From positions 10,850,001 to 10,914,000 of the forward strand of contig JAMPIQ010000001.1 of NCBI GenBank assembly GCA_024699855.1: DNA of 64,000 bases. Direction: 5' to 3'. Both the position numbers and the translations under genes were made by a program. Each line of letters starts with the position of its first letter. The stretch's first letter is position 1. This document shows, one piece after another, positions 1-13,096 of this stretch. Source of the DNA: Aphelenchoides besseyi. Lineage: Eukaryota; Nematoda; Chromadorea; Rhabditida; Aphelenchoididae. The notes beneath the pieces are model-generated. The model did not search any database. It saw only the letters and a list, made by a program, of their open reading frames with translations, and was not told where the DNA came from.

Positions 1-671
1 GAGATTCTGTAAGAGCGAATGAGTTAACGACGAAAACTTAATGAAAGTTTGAGATGACAAGAATGGGAAAGAATGGAAAAGTTCCGAAAAAAGGCATAGA
101 GGTGGATAAGGACATGAAGCAATTGGCCATTGAGATAATACTCGCGAGATTGGTTGTAGTTTGTTGTCTCAAACATGAGCTGAGACGAATTCACGCAACC
201 CATATGTTCGCGATGATACAAATGAGATCCTTTGAGTTCAAACACGCGTTCATAATTCCCACGGCAATCGTACAAGCAGCAAATTGTACGAGCGGCCATA
301 GCATGAAAATCGACACTAAAACTTGCGTTTTTTATAGTTAAAAAGTATTACCTTCGGACGGAAATATTAATGTGACGAATTAACATATCTTCATGCTCTT
401 TATACTGATGATCTATACTATTTCCGTTGTCTAATTCCGTTGGCGAATAATGCGTTAAGCGCAGAAAAAGTGATCACCACGCAATTACATTCCAAACGTA
501 TGGTCGAGCACCAATCTGCGTTCAACTTTTTCCCCTTCTAATCTTGTGGTTTAGACTTCTTTAGCGACATCATGACCTACTTTCGTGTTGTGGTCGGCCG
601 ATTCGAGAACTTTCCATTTGAACGATCGTACAAAGATACAAAGATTTTATTCGATTCTAACAAACAACAAC
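1..671. other. Unassigned left edge, no gene recognised
   Basis: Short open frames of 60-95 codons occur on both strands, but none shows a recognisable domain or conserved pattern, and none has a convincing start and splice context. The right part runs into the decayed retrotransposon tail that begins at 674. I see no RNA gene here. Confidence 0.4.
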
Positions 672-673
672 AA

Positions 674-1000
674 TTAATAGTTAAATGCTTGTCGGTGGTT
701 TGTTGCGAATACTTCGACATGATGTTTCCATTCCGTTCGGTTGTAGGCCAATTTCTGCCATCCGCGTCCAATCGTGCGATCTAGATCCTTTCGCCATGGG
801 TCTGCCGGCCGTCCCCGAGTCCGCTTGAGATTGTACGGCCACCAGAATGTCGTCCGCGTCGTCCATCGATTGTCGATGCGTCTTGTCAAATGTCCCGTCC
901 ACGAACATTTGCGCTTTAGTACCTCGTCGCTCGCGTCTTTAAACTTCGTACTCGCTCGAATGTCCGCACTTCGTATACAGTCTCGCAAACTAATGTCCAA
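674..1000 (-). mobile_element. Decayed RTE-type non-LTR retrotransposon, C-terminal tail
   Basis: The minus-strand frame ends at a stop at 674. It carries the pattern seen after the reverse transcriptase domain of RTE/CR1-like LINEs: a Trp-Thr-Gly-His-Leu stretch, then Arg-Trp-Thr-Thr-Arg, then Arg-Gly-Arg-Pro followed by a Trp and Lys-Asp-Leu-Asp, and finally a Trp-rich end with Asn-Arg-Thr-Glu-Trp-Lys. The GRP...W...D...W order is typical of these C-termini. No reverse transcriptase core is visible upstream (towards 1020), so this is a 5'-truncated relic, which is the usual outcome of LINE insertion. The match rests on pattern recognition only. Confidence 0.6.
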
Positions 1001-1018
1001 GATGCGTGAACGATTGTA

Positions 1019-1270
1019 ATGGTTTTAAAAAACGGTTTTCTGGGTCGGGATATTGTGAGGATTGGTGATTCTGGAATCGAAATCAAAGATGTAACGTTTG
1101 CTCAAGTGAACTCGTTGAACAACAACGGAAAACCGCGTCGATATTGTTTCGGATTCAGTGGTGGTCTAAGCATTAGTCTTCGGAGTTCAAGCACAACAGA
1201 AACACCGTCAACTTTCGAGCAAACTCTTGAATCGGCAGTTGTGATGGTCCGAAAATTAAAATTTGGATGA
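1019..1270 (+). pseudogene. Possible pepsin-like aspartic protease fragment
   Basis: The open frame starts with a Gly-Phe-Leu-Gly-Arg-Asp-Ile-Val-Arg-Ile-Gly-Asp stretch, followed by an Ile-Lys-Asp-Val-Thr-Phe-Ala stretch. This resembles the segment of pepsin-like proteases in which a G-D-x-V-x-I-G strand precedes a Q-x-F-A strand. Neither catalytic Asp-Thr/Ser-Gly motif is present and nothing pepsin-like follows. A more complete but also damaged relative lies at 20.6-21.2 kb. It could equally be an unrelated short ORF. Confidence 0.25.
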
Positions 1271-3739
<2,469 letters not shown>

Positions 3740-4659
3740 CGTTGGCAGTAGAGCTGAAAACGAAAAGATTTGAAAACCGAGAAAACGGCCGTTGATTCGA
3801 AACGCAAACTCAAATGATTGCGCAGTTGACGTGCGAAACGGACACGAAAGAAGCAACGTGGCACTTAGGTCCGTGTTATTGCAAATCGCCGTTCTTACAT
3901 GAACGAAAAAAGTTTAGGGTGGAAACGACCTTATTGGGCCGCTAATCTCGAGAGCGGATCTGAACGGTGTGCGAAGGACGTCCAACTGCTCATCGAAATG
4001 CATGTGAATGGCACACGATCTTTAATGAACTCCTCTTTGCTATGCATTTCGTTTGTGAATAACAAGTGCGAGAGGAAACCGGAAGTGAATTCGATACGTT
4101 GAGTGGCGCCGAAGTGTGTAAGTCGATCCAACCGATTCGACGGGACTTGTAAACCCTATAAAACCGGGTATTTCCGGAGGCCAAGTCATTTCGTGGAACT
4201 TCGTAGTTTGCGTTGTCTGTGGTCATTTGTTTGAGTCGTCAAATTCGATTTGACGGTCAGTGCGCGAGTGTGCGTCCTCTTCGCTTGTCGTTTCGCGCAG
4301 CTCGGACGCTTTTTGGCGTCTCGTCCACTCGACGCTGCGCGTTTCCGGCCCAGAATTTTCATTTCCTGTTTCCGTTCTTTCTCCATTTCCTAGTACTCCG
4401 AAACCTAATCCGCCAAAATTTTCTGTTTTTTTTTGTTCATTAAAACGCGGAGCCGATTCACGCAAACGCAGCGAAAGACGTGCGTCTGATTCACTGGAAA
4501 TCGCTGACTGTGCGAGTGGTTGGGAATCGATTTTGTGCGTAGCGGAGAGAGCGGACGTTGCGTTTTGAGATTATTCACGATCCTTCTTTTCGCTGTCGAG
4601 TTTTTGTGTTCGAGCAAAAAACTCGTTTGATTTCAATTACTTTTCAGTCTACGGCAAAA
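3740..4659. promoter_or_regulatory. Divergent promoter region, beta-tubulin / myosin light chain
   Basis: About 920 nt separate the tubulin start (minus) from the light-chain start (plus). On the plus strand TATAAAA is at 4157-4163, followed by a pyrimidine-rich stretch. A strong acceptor (ATTACTTTTCAG) ends 12 nt before the light-chain ATG, so a 5'UTR intron or a trans-splice site is likely. Open frames on both strands here have no recognisable domains. Confidence 0.45.
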
Positions 4660-5246
4660 ATGGCATCTCGAAAAACGGCCGGACGTCGTACGCGTCCGCA
4701 ACGCGCGACGTCGAACATCTTCGCGATGTTCGATCAGGCGCAGATCCAGGAGTTCAAAGAGGCGTTCAACATGATCGACCAGGACCGTGACGGTTTCATC
4801 ACGCACCAGGACCTGCAGGTAACAATTTTTCGTTTGATTTCAACTTCATTTCCCTCAGGACATGTTCGCGTCGTTGGGCAAAGAAGTAACCGAGGAGTTC
4901 GTCGAGAAGATGATCAATCAGGCGGCCGGCTCCATCAATTTCACGATGTTTCTAACGCTCTTCGGCGAAAAATTGACAGGAACCGATCCGCAGGATGTGA
5001 TCAAGAACGCGTTTCAGTGTTTCGACGAAGACAACAGCGGTGAGATTCTTGGAGATTTTTTTTTCACTGGAAGTTTTAGGTACGATTCCAGAAGAGCGTT
5101 TCCGCGAAATCATGACGACGATGGGCGAACGTTTCACCGACGAGCAAGTGGACGAGTTACTTCGAGATGCGCCGATCAAAGACGGCAAATTCGATTACGT
5201 CGAATTCACGCGTATGTTGAAACACGGAACCGAGGGCAAGGACTGA
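4660..5246 (+). CDS. Myosin regulatory light chain
   Basis: EF-hand light chain that binds the neck of myosin II heavy chain and controls motor activity by phosphorylation. Three exons: 4660-4818, 4859-5039 and 5080-5246, giving 168 residues, the usual length. The N-terminus has the kinase target region [13 protein letters not shown], in which the adjacent Thr and Ser are the conserved phosphosites. EF-hand 1 has a complete calcium loop ([12 protein letters not shown]); the later hands are degenerate, as usual for the family. A splice acceptor 12 nt before the ATG suggests a leader or 5'UTR intron. AATAAA lies just after the stop; the convergent collagen gene ends only 43 nt away, so the two 3'UTRs overlap. 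Confidence 0.95.
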
Positions 5247-5289
5247 ACATTTACATTGTGCTAATCGAACAAAATAAAATCCTGTTTAT

Positions 5290-6769
5290 TCAATGACGAA
5301 GCTTGTGATAACGTTGACGAATTAGTTCGTTCGAGCGTTTCGGACACGCGCAATAGGAGCCGTCTGAAAATCGTTTTAACTTTGTCGTCAATGTTTTTTA
5401 CCGTTCCCCGGCCGTCCAATCGATCCTTTTGTTCCTGGTAAACCATCTGAAAGAACGTCAATGAGGTCTAGAATCGATAAATCAAACCGAACCTAAGCCA
5501 TTTGCTCCGGGCTCTCCGATTGGTCCCCTAGAAGTTTTAGTTTGATTCGATTAAAATGCCTTCAAAAACCTCGGTCCTTCCGCTCCAGGAGTGCCTATTT
5601 GGCCTTTTTCACCGGGTGCTGAATTTCGATTAGACATCGACGCTAATTGAAACTTACGACCAGCATCTCCAATACTTCCGATGTCTCCGCGTTCTACAAT
5701 AACTTTAGAGATGAATTTAACGATATTGTTTACCGCCTTTTAGTCCAGGAGTTCCAATTTCTTTCACAAATTCACCACCAAATTCGCCTTTAGGTCCCTG
5801 AAAATTTGTGAACGAAAAAAGAGAGACGTAAACCCACTGGAAGTCCGATTTTTCCTTGACTGTAAACAAAGTTTGTTAATGAAATCAGATCGACTGCTTA
5901 CCGTCCTTTCGATCCGCGTGGTCCATCTAAAAAATCAATTTACAAGTATATACGAACGACAAAAACCTTCTCCCGGCTCTCCATCTAAACCTCGTGTTCC
6001 CGTAGCTAAAAGAAGTTAACTAACAGAAGAAGAACGATCTCTACTCACGACCCATTTCTCCAATCTCTCCTTTTGGACCCTATAATCAATGGTTATTAAG
6101 GAGAGGGCAAGGATTTCGAACTTGAGGCCCTGTAATACCGGGTAATCCTTCGGGACCGACTGGACAGGTTTGACAGCTTCCATCATAGCCAGGACAAATT
6201 ATTGGCGCTGAAATTCGATGAAAAAATATAATTGCTGTTAAATTAAGTTCTTCATTTACCAATGATCTCGTTATTATCTTCACCGGGAGCACCTCGACTG
6301 CCTTTGGGCCTGAAATCAACTTGTCAGTAGAAGCACGTTAGTTCCACTTTTCGACTTTAAATATTACCCTGGCTCTCCAGGTGGTCCTAGAAGAAGATTC
6401 AATTTCGATTGTAATTAGAAACCAACCAGTGACTCCTCTAGGCCCCGGCGGACAAACCAACTGCTTTGGTTCGCATTGACAATAATCAGGAAGCGACGCG
6501 AAATCGTCCGATCGTTTCTTTCGCTGCGCAAAAACACTGTCGAACGGATTGGCACGTGGCTTCGACGGCGGCAGAACACTCAGTTGCAAGTCCATCAGAG
6601 TGGTCCAGGCTTCGTCGGTTTCGGTTTGAAAGCGGCGAACATTCATTGCAACCTCAGCGCTCAACTGATCCACCAGTTCGTAGATAGTGGGAATCACGAT
6701 CAAGCTGATCAGGAGAGTAATAGTGGAGACGAAAGAAGCGGCCGCAACCGCCAGTTTGCTTTCGTTCAT
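5290..6769 (-). CDS. Cuticle collagen 1 (SYCACP C-terminus)
   Basis: Secreted structural collagen of the nematode cuticle. Exon 1 (6769-6427) encodes the N-terminal cuticle-collagen domain: one hydrophobic segment near residues 5-30, a conserved basic region with an RKKR site suited to subtilisin-like cleavage, and a Cys cluster (CQCEP, later SCQTCP) before the Gly-X-Y region. The Gly-X-Y part is spread over roughly ten short exons, whose junctions usually split a Gly-X-Y codon so that the frame is rebuilt across GT-AG introns of about 40-60 nt. The last exons (5446-5402, then 5363-5290) encode a Gly-rich end and [15 protein letters not shown] before the stop. The tail resembles the SQT-1/ROL-6 type. 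Confidence 0.9.
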
Positions 6770-7983
6770 TGTTCACGAATAAGCTTTGGATTACGTGTTA
6801 GAATGCGAAATGAAAACCACACGGCATGTTGAAAATTACCGAAGAAAACGAAGATGAACGACTCTCCGCGTTCTGAAGTGGATTTTTCTTTTTGATTTGT
6901 GATCGGAGAAGCCGATTCAACTGTTGTTTCAATTACAATCGTAAACCATAAACACCGAAAAAGAACACGTGGATTAACGAAACGACTTCAATATCCGAGT
7001 TCTTCTACTGTGGTCGTTTTGAGTGATTGGTTTTCGATCATCTGTTAAAGTAATTGGTAGTAGTCAACACAAATTGATAATAAGAGATGCTCTTTTACTG
7101 CAAAACTTCATTCGCGCGTTAATCCACAAACTCACATCGAGAGCTTGCAAGTGACAATTAGACGTGTTGATCGAATCTCCATTGTACTTCGGTTCACTCG
7201 CCAATGACCTCAACTTAAGCGTGTCGATCACCGACCTGACGCAAAATCGTGAACATTGTTAGGCGATGGTTACTTAGTTCTTGTTGATTAGAGAATGTGT
7301 GTGGAGAAATACCGTAAGTTTTTTTTTCAATAATTGATGATTTGAATCTTTTCCGGAAAACGATCAAGTACGAGCGTGTCTTCTCCCTATGACACAATAA
7401 TCGCGATCAATCAGAAACACGAAAAGATGTGCGTAAAACTCTCAACCGAAATGTGCACATGAAAACTGAATTGGTTGTTTGATCGACTTGAAAACAAAGA
7501 CACAAGATTGTCTGGTAATATCACCAGAGCTGTTGCATCAAAAACGTAAACGAAAAGGTTGGTATCCACTTTTGTTTTGACCGGAATGCTGGTCATTATA
7601 GACGAATCTTCTACATCACCTTAGCTGAAACAACTAGTCATCGAACACAGCGAAAACATGACTTCTTTTGAGTTCATAAAGACGAAACGAGAAAATCATC
7701 GCTGGCACAGATCCCATTGTTTTATCATCCTTACATTTTAGAATAAGTTTGCAGTTTGTTGTTCTTCGGCAAAACCAAACGTAACTCGTAATGTCATTTA
7801 TGAATGTCGCATTGGTACTTAGATTTCGGCTTACGTTCACAACTGCTGAGGTATCTTAGAAGCGAGGAACCGTCTTTTGCCGACCAAACTTTCGAATTGA
7901 AGTAAGTGACACGAGTTAGTTTTGAAATGATATTTGATTGCAAGTTTTATTCGCGCACTAATCTACGAACTCAGACCAAGAGT
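6770..7983. other. Intergenic, with a decayed copy of the next collagen's 3' end
   Basis: No coding gene is supported; the minus frames at 7215-7840 show no domain. The segment near 7100-7155 resembles 7939-7995, which covers the stop codon and 3' flank of collagen 2 (shared blocks include TTCATTCGCGCG/TTTATTCGCGCA and AATCYACRAACTC). It looks like a partial, diverged duplication of the collagen 3' end. Confidence 0.45.
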
Positions 7984-9727
7984 TTACAAGTGACGACGAC
8001 GAAGAGAAGCGGCGTGAGCCAACTTCGAGTAGGCAGCGAATCGTCGAGAAGCAACTGCTTGCTGATAACCGGATTCACCTTCGGCTCCACCGGCTGGTGC
8101 TGCGCTCGATGGTTTCGCTTCGGCTGGCGCACTCGATGTGGCAACAACCGGTGACTCGTATTGATTTTGAGCATTTGCGGCAGGTTTAGTGTCGACGATG
8201 GGAACCGACGATTCGGCGGGCAAAGAAGCGGAATGAGCGGTTCCTTGAGATGGCGCTGCAGTTTGAGCTGGAACAGCACTTGAGGCTGCTGCGGCGCCTG
8301 AAGATGGAACGGCGGCACTTGCTGATGGACCATAACCGGGATTTTCGTCTTTCGACGCAGCAAGCGATGGTGCTGGACTGTTGTCTGAGCGAGAAGGACA
8401 TGGACAGTACTAAAATACAGTTAATTAGTATTCAGTTAATGGCCACCATGAGACTTACGTCTTGATCGGCTCCGACATCACCTGGCTCACCCGGCGCTCC
8501 GACAATTCCGTCTTTTCCTTTTTCTCCTTGTTTTCCAATTGGACCCTAAAAATGAGTTTGATTGTTTCAATGCTTCAATAACACGCACTTTTTCCCCTTG
8601 AGGTCCAGGAGCGGCATCGTCTCCGCGTTCTCCATCCGGTCCTTGATCTCCTTCCATACCGGGTTCTCCAATTGGACCCTTCGGGCTAAAAGAATAAACG
8701 TGTTTTGTTGTTTGAATGGTCGCTAATATACCCAGGAGGTCCACGACCGCCGCCAATTGCATCTTCACCGTTGGGTCCCTTTTCGCCGGTTGGTCCTTAA
8801 AGATTAAATTACATTTAAATACAAGAAATTGATTTTAACAAACCTTGATCACCAATAAGTCCCAATTCACCTTCTGGGCCTTCATCACTGAAAGTAAGCA
8901 AATTAGTTGATTTAATGGCAATTAATTGTTGTGAACAACAAAAGCATCTGTTTGTTTAAATGAGGCTTGAAGCTTACCCAATTTCTCCGTCACGTCCTGG
9001 CGGTCCTTGAGGTCCTTTTGATCCTTTTTCACCTCTCGGCCCACGTTTTCCTTTGTAACCGGGCAAGCCTGTAATTTATAACATTGGTTAGTCGCGTGGA
9101 TAAATAATTTCTATTACCCGGAGGTCCAGCGGGACAAGCTGCGCAGGGATGATCTTCGGGAAGGCCATACGGATTGTCGGTGGGTCCAGCTCCATTGCCG
9201 GGAACACCGTTTGAACCGTCCATTCCGTCCATTCCAGGCTGAATGTTTTATTGATTAGTTTTGTTTACATTGTCGCTTGTACTTCGCCTGGCTGACCCGG
9301 AGCTCCTTTCGGCCCTTGAGGGCATTTAGGATTGCTGGTTGCTGCTTTGGGTGCTCCACCAGCTGTGGCACTTGGATTTGTCGAAGCATCACCGTCTAAA
9401 CAACCAGTTAATTAGTCTTCTTCAATACGCTTTGTTACATTGACGACGTTGACGAACGATTTCGGGGAATGAAGCCGAACGTGCGACACGAATTTCGCGA
9501 TTTTGATCCATTAAATCGGTCCACATGGCGTTGGACATGTCAATCTGAAGAATGCAAGCTTAAACGATTGATGTTATTGATGAACTCACATAAACTTGAC
9601 GTTGAGCCGCCATTTCGGTCTCTAGAAGTGTCATTTCGTTCAACATCATTGGCAAACCGACGGCCAACGCCAACAGCGCCACACCAGCCAACGAAGCGGC
9701 TGTGGTTACCGAGGTCTTCAAGTCCAT
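7984..9727 (-). CDS. Cuticle collagen 2 with long Ala/Pro/Ser-rich tail
   Basis: The start at 9727 follows an acceptor-like TTGCAG. Exon 1 encodes MDLKTSVTTAASLAG and a hydrophobic membrane-anchor/signal segment; exon 2 starts with IDMSNAMW and ends at RQRRQC, a subtilisin-type cleavage site plus the first Cys. Gly-X-Y blocks follow in several exons between 9400 and 8460, with Cys groups (CPQGPKG and CAACPAGPPG). The last exon begins YCPCPSR and then runs about 140 residues of Ala, Pro and Ser to a basic end at 7984. Such a long non-collagenous tail is unusual; known family members mostly end soon after the C-terminal Cys pair. A TATAAA on the minus strand at 9844-9839 sits about 110 nt before the start. 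Confidence 0.88.
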
Positions 9728-9838
9728 TCCTGCAATTGATGTACAAATGAGTGAGGGAACGGAATCAGGTACGAAACGTGTGGATTTGTGCGCGCAAAAC
9801 ACTTCAACTCATCCATCCGCTCTTCTCCTTCCCTCATC

Positions 9839-9845
9839 TTTATAT
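9839..9845 (-). promoter_or_regulatory. TATA box of collagen 2
   Basis: GATATAAAG on the minus strand, roughly 110 nt upstream of the ATG at 9727. Distance and orientation fit a core promoter for the collagen gene. This is inference from motif and position only. Confidence 0.4.
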
Positions 9846-10277
9846 CGGATTTTCCGTCAATTTGTCGCGTCGACTCGTTTCGCCGTTCGTTGCCACGCCC
9901 GTACATCAATCAGGAATTGCGCGTTGATGAAAACGGAAGACGAGTTCTTGCACCAGAGAGACAACAACTGTACGACCGTCGAGTCGCATGCAAATTCGAT
10001 TATTCAATCCCGTAAACTTAATTATTGGCGTTCGTTCAACCAATGGGTTTGTGAATTACAAGAAAGCAAAGAAAACGAGTTTGTGTCTTATCAGATCGCA
10101 TTCCACAGATTTGGAAGCTAATCCGGTACTTGTTATCTTCGAATCTACGCTCATGAACGAATGGAGTTTTTATTTTTACGAATACGAGTAATTGGTGACA
10201 AGTTGAGATTTTGATGATTAGACGCGTATTGAGCTGCTAAATTGGAATCAGTTGACGAAACACCACGAAGTTCGATC
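9846..10277. other. Intergenic between collagen 2 and aquaporin
   Basis: About 430 nt without a supported gene. The plus-strand frame that spans part of it runs antisense through the collagen promoter and has no recognisable domain. It contains the upstream region of collagen 2 and the 3' flank of the aquaporin. Confidence 0.35.
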
Positions 10278-11760
10278 TTACATTGTCGAGCTGCTGCCCA
10301 TCTTTTGCGGTTTCGTTTTCATTGGTGGTGAGTCGGCTGTGGAATAGACGGTTGAAGGGACGGAGATCTGAAGACGAAAAATTGAAAACGGAAAGTTCAA
10401 TCGCAAACTCACTTGTGAAACGTACAACGCCTTTTCGTCGATAGGCGGTGGAATTTGAAACCCGACCAGAAATTTGTATAGCCATGCGCCAATGACCGTT
10501 CCGAACATCGGACATATGATTGGAATCCAAAACCTGAAATTGTGGTTATAAGTGAAGGAATCTCGAGGAGAGAAGCTTACCATCCGTAGTTGTTGTACGA
10601 AAAAACCTCCCATCCATAGCCGGCAAACAATGTGAATACTCGTGGACCGAAATCACGCGCAGGATCTAAAACACAAAACTGAAAACTGTCTTTCGATCTT
10701 CGAACAAACTCATTGCATTTCCAGCATTCAATCCGAAACCCATTCCGACAGTCACCAACATTGCGGAAATGAACACCGGTTGTGCCCATTTCGGTATTTG
10801 ATTTCGCGGATCTATGGACATGAAGACCATTACAGTCATCACAGTCGTACATGAGATCTAAAAGCTGTTACGGTAAGTCAAAAGTTATTTCGATTGAAAG
10901 AATCGTTCGGTTTGTTTGCTCACTACATTCAATGCAAACCACGTTCGAAGTCACGTGTTTGAACATGAAAGTGAATCAACTGAACAGAATACAAAAGACC
11001 AAGAAGTCTTGGGCAGTAGAAACAGACCTGATCAACAATACCGCCCCAAATCGACAAATGGTCTCCGGGATAGGTGGCGAAGATGCCGGCCGTCGCGTTC
11101 TCACCGTAAACCTGACGAACCCCACCGTCATATTCATTGATTTTATCTGAACATTCGACATCAGAAGGACACTCACTTATCAAACTAACCGTAGTAGAGA
11201 ACAAATGTGAAGAGAGCTCCGAAAAAAGAAGCAATTGTTTGAACGATGGAGTACAAAATGAAATGCAAGAATGGGAGCTCATTGAAAGTCCAAACACAAA
11301 ACGAAATTGCAGGATTAACATGCGAACCTAAATCGTTACTGTAAATGAGCTTTGATGTTTGCTTGTATGTGACGCAACTCGACAAATCTTTGCGGATCAG
11401 TAGCGGAGGTGTTTAATTAAGAGTGTGAAGTTTATTTTTGAGTTCAAAGCATAAAAGCAAACAAACCCAGGAGTTTTTTCGTCGAAGCTTACCAGTGATA
11501 TTGAAGGCCATCATTACGGCGAATAGAAGTGATAAGCCCCAACCGATTGTGTTGCCCAAACTGGTGTTGTTTTTGTTCCGACTCAATGTCGTCTGAGCGT
11601 TGATCGAGAAGCCAACATACTGAACGAGATGGTTGATTAGACAGCTCATAATGTTGCCTACCATTAATAGTAATGTCGCCATAAACTCGGCCAAGAGAGC
11701 TCGATGAAGGCTGCTCTTCATGTGATAACGTGCCGCCAATCGTTCGCTTCGGGTACCCAT
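10278..11760 (-). CDS. Aquaporin (aquaglyceroporin type), 7 exons
   Basis: Membrane channel for water and probably glycerol. Exons: 11760-11493, 11327-11190, 11146-11028, 10857-10710, 10665-10581, 10533-10413 and 10367-10278; total 969 nt, 322 residues, typical of the family. The first NPA motif is in exon 2 (GSHVNPAISF). The second is rebuilt across the exon 4/5 junction (GNAM, then NPARDFGPR). The Asp after NPAR is the residue that marks aquaglyceroporins as opposed to water-only aquaporins. Six membrane segments can be placed around these loops. The ATG at 11760 follows TTTTAG-TAACA, an acceptor-like leader site. The frame could be opened further upstream, but the leader site and family alignment favour this start. 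Confidence 0.95.
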
Positions 11761-13096
11761 TGTTACTAAAACAAGAAGTAAGTGAAATTCGAACGATTTG
11801 GACGAATGGCACAACTCTGATCAGACGAAACGATTTTTGTGCGGATCGATTTCGACGGGAAGTTTTTGCAGGTTTTGTAAGACACGCCCAATATTATTTT
11901 TTACCGTTTTCCAGCTATTGATCCCGTCGACAACTCCCGTGTTCCCTTTGAGAGTGTTAAATCAAGAGCAAACAAAACTTGCGCGCCGCCGACTGTTCGA
12001 TTTGTGTTGTGGAGCTTAGAGTTGTGTGGAGTTTGCACGATGGTTTGAAACGAGTGATTAGTCGAATGGCAAAGGGCCAATTGAGTAGGTTGTTTTTATC
12101 GATTTCAGTATTGTTAGTCATTGAGATGGTTAATGCTAACGAGCTTGAGGTTATGAGTCCCAATTGAACTTCTCGACTTTGAGGACAAGACGTTTCGAAA
12201 AAGCAAACTTTGCGCATTTACAACGAAAACACTTAAGATTCCGCAGTTTTTCCGAACCGACTGGAAAGAAACCGTAGGGTGTTTTATCAGTCGGAACACC
12301 AATCAAAGTGAATCACCAGCGTTCTTCCACCAACTGATCTAATTCGTTATGACAGTTTTGATTTCACTTTGATCCAAAGGTCAATGTTGTTTCTGTAAGG
12401 TCAAGGAAATGACGCGTTGTATCGCAGTGGTTGTACTTTCCTGATTGACTAGAAAATGTGACTACTTGTGCGATAGCGATCTTATTAATTCACATATCAA
12501 TGAACTCAACAATTTGCTCGGAATGTGGATTGACATAAAAGTTTAAATTCAAACAATCAATCTGTGGGCCTTCAGTCATGAGTCAAAAACGTCTTATAGG
12601 TGAAATGTTCTTCGAGTCGTTTGATATCTGGTGAACTAGTTTATTTGTCATTCCAATCAGTTATTCAGTAATTTTTCATTGCAGCAATTGACATCTTCAT
12701 CATCTGAAGCATTATTGACATGAAGTTTGTAGTTAGGAGCAAGAATAAGTTTGTGTTGATTGCTAAAGAATAATTGATCCTAAAGAGTGTGACGTAGATT
12801 CTAAGCTGTAAATTAATCTATAAGTCCAACAAACAGCATTCCTTAATCTCATTAATAACATTGTTCTTTCTGCTCGTCCCTACTTGTTTGATTAATGGCT
12901 TCTGCTATTGAACTCTTTAGACTCACTGAGATCTTGTCCTATTCATTTCTAGAACATGAAAGTGGTCGTTGAATGGAAGCGATTGTGTGAAATGCAAGAA
13001 ATGACTTTATTGGATTTTTTAATTCAACATCAAGTTCATTTCCAATTGAATGTAACAAAAAGGAAAACGTATGTTTCCCATCGTTCAATTGACTTC
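11761..13096. other. Intergenic, no gene recognised
   Basis: About 1.3 kb. Frames up to 86 codons occur but lack domains. The left part is the aquaporin upstream region, the right part the 3' flank of collagen 3. I see no repeat or RNA gene. Confidence 0.4.
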
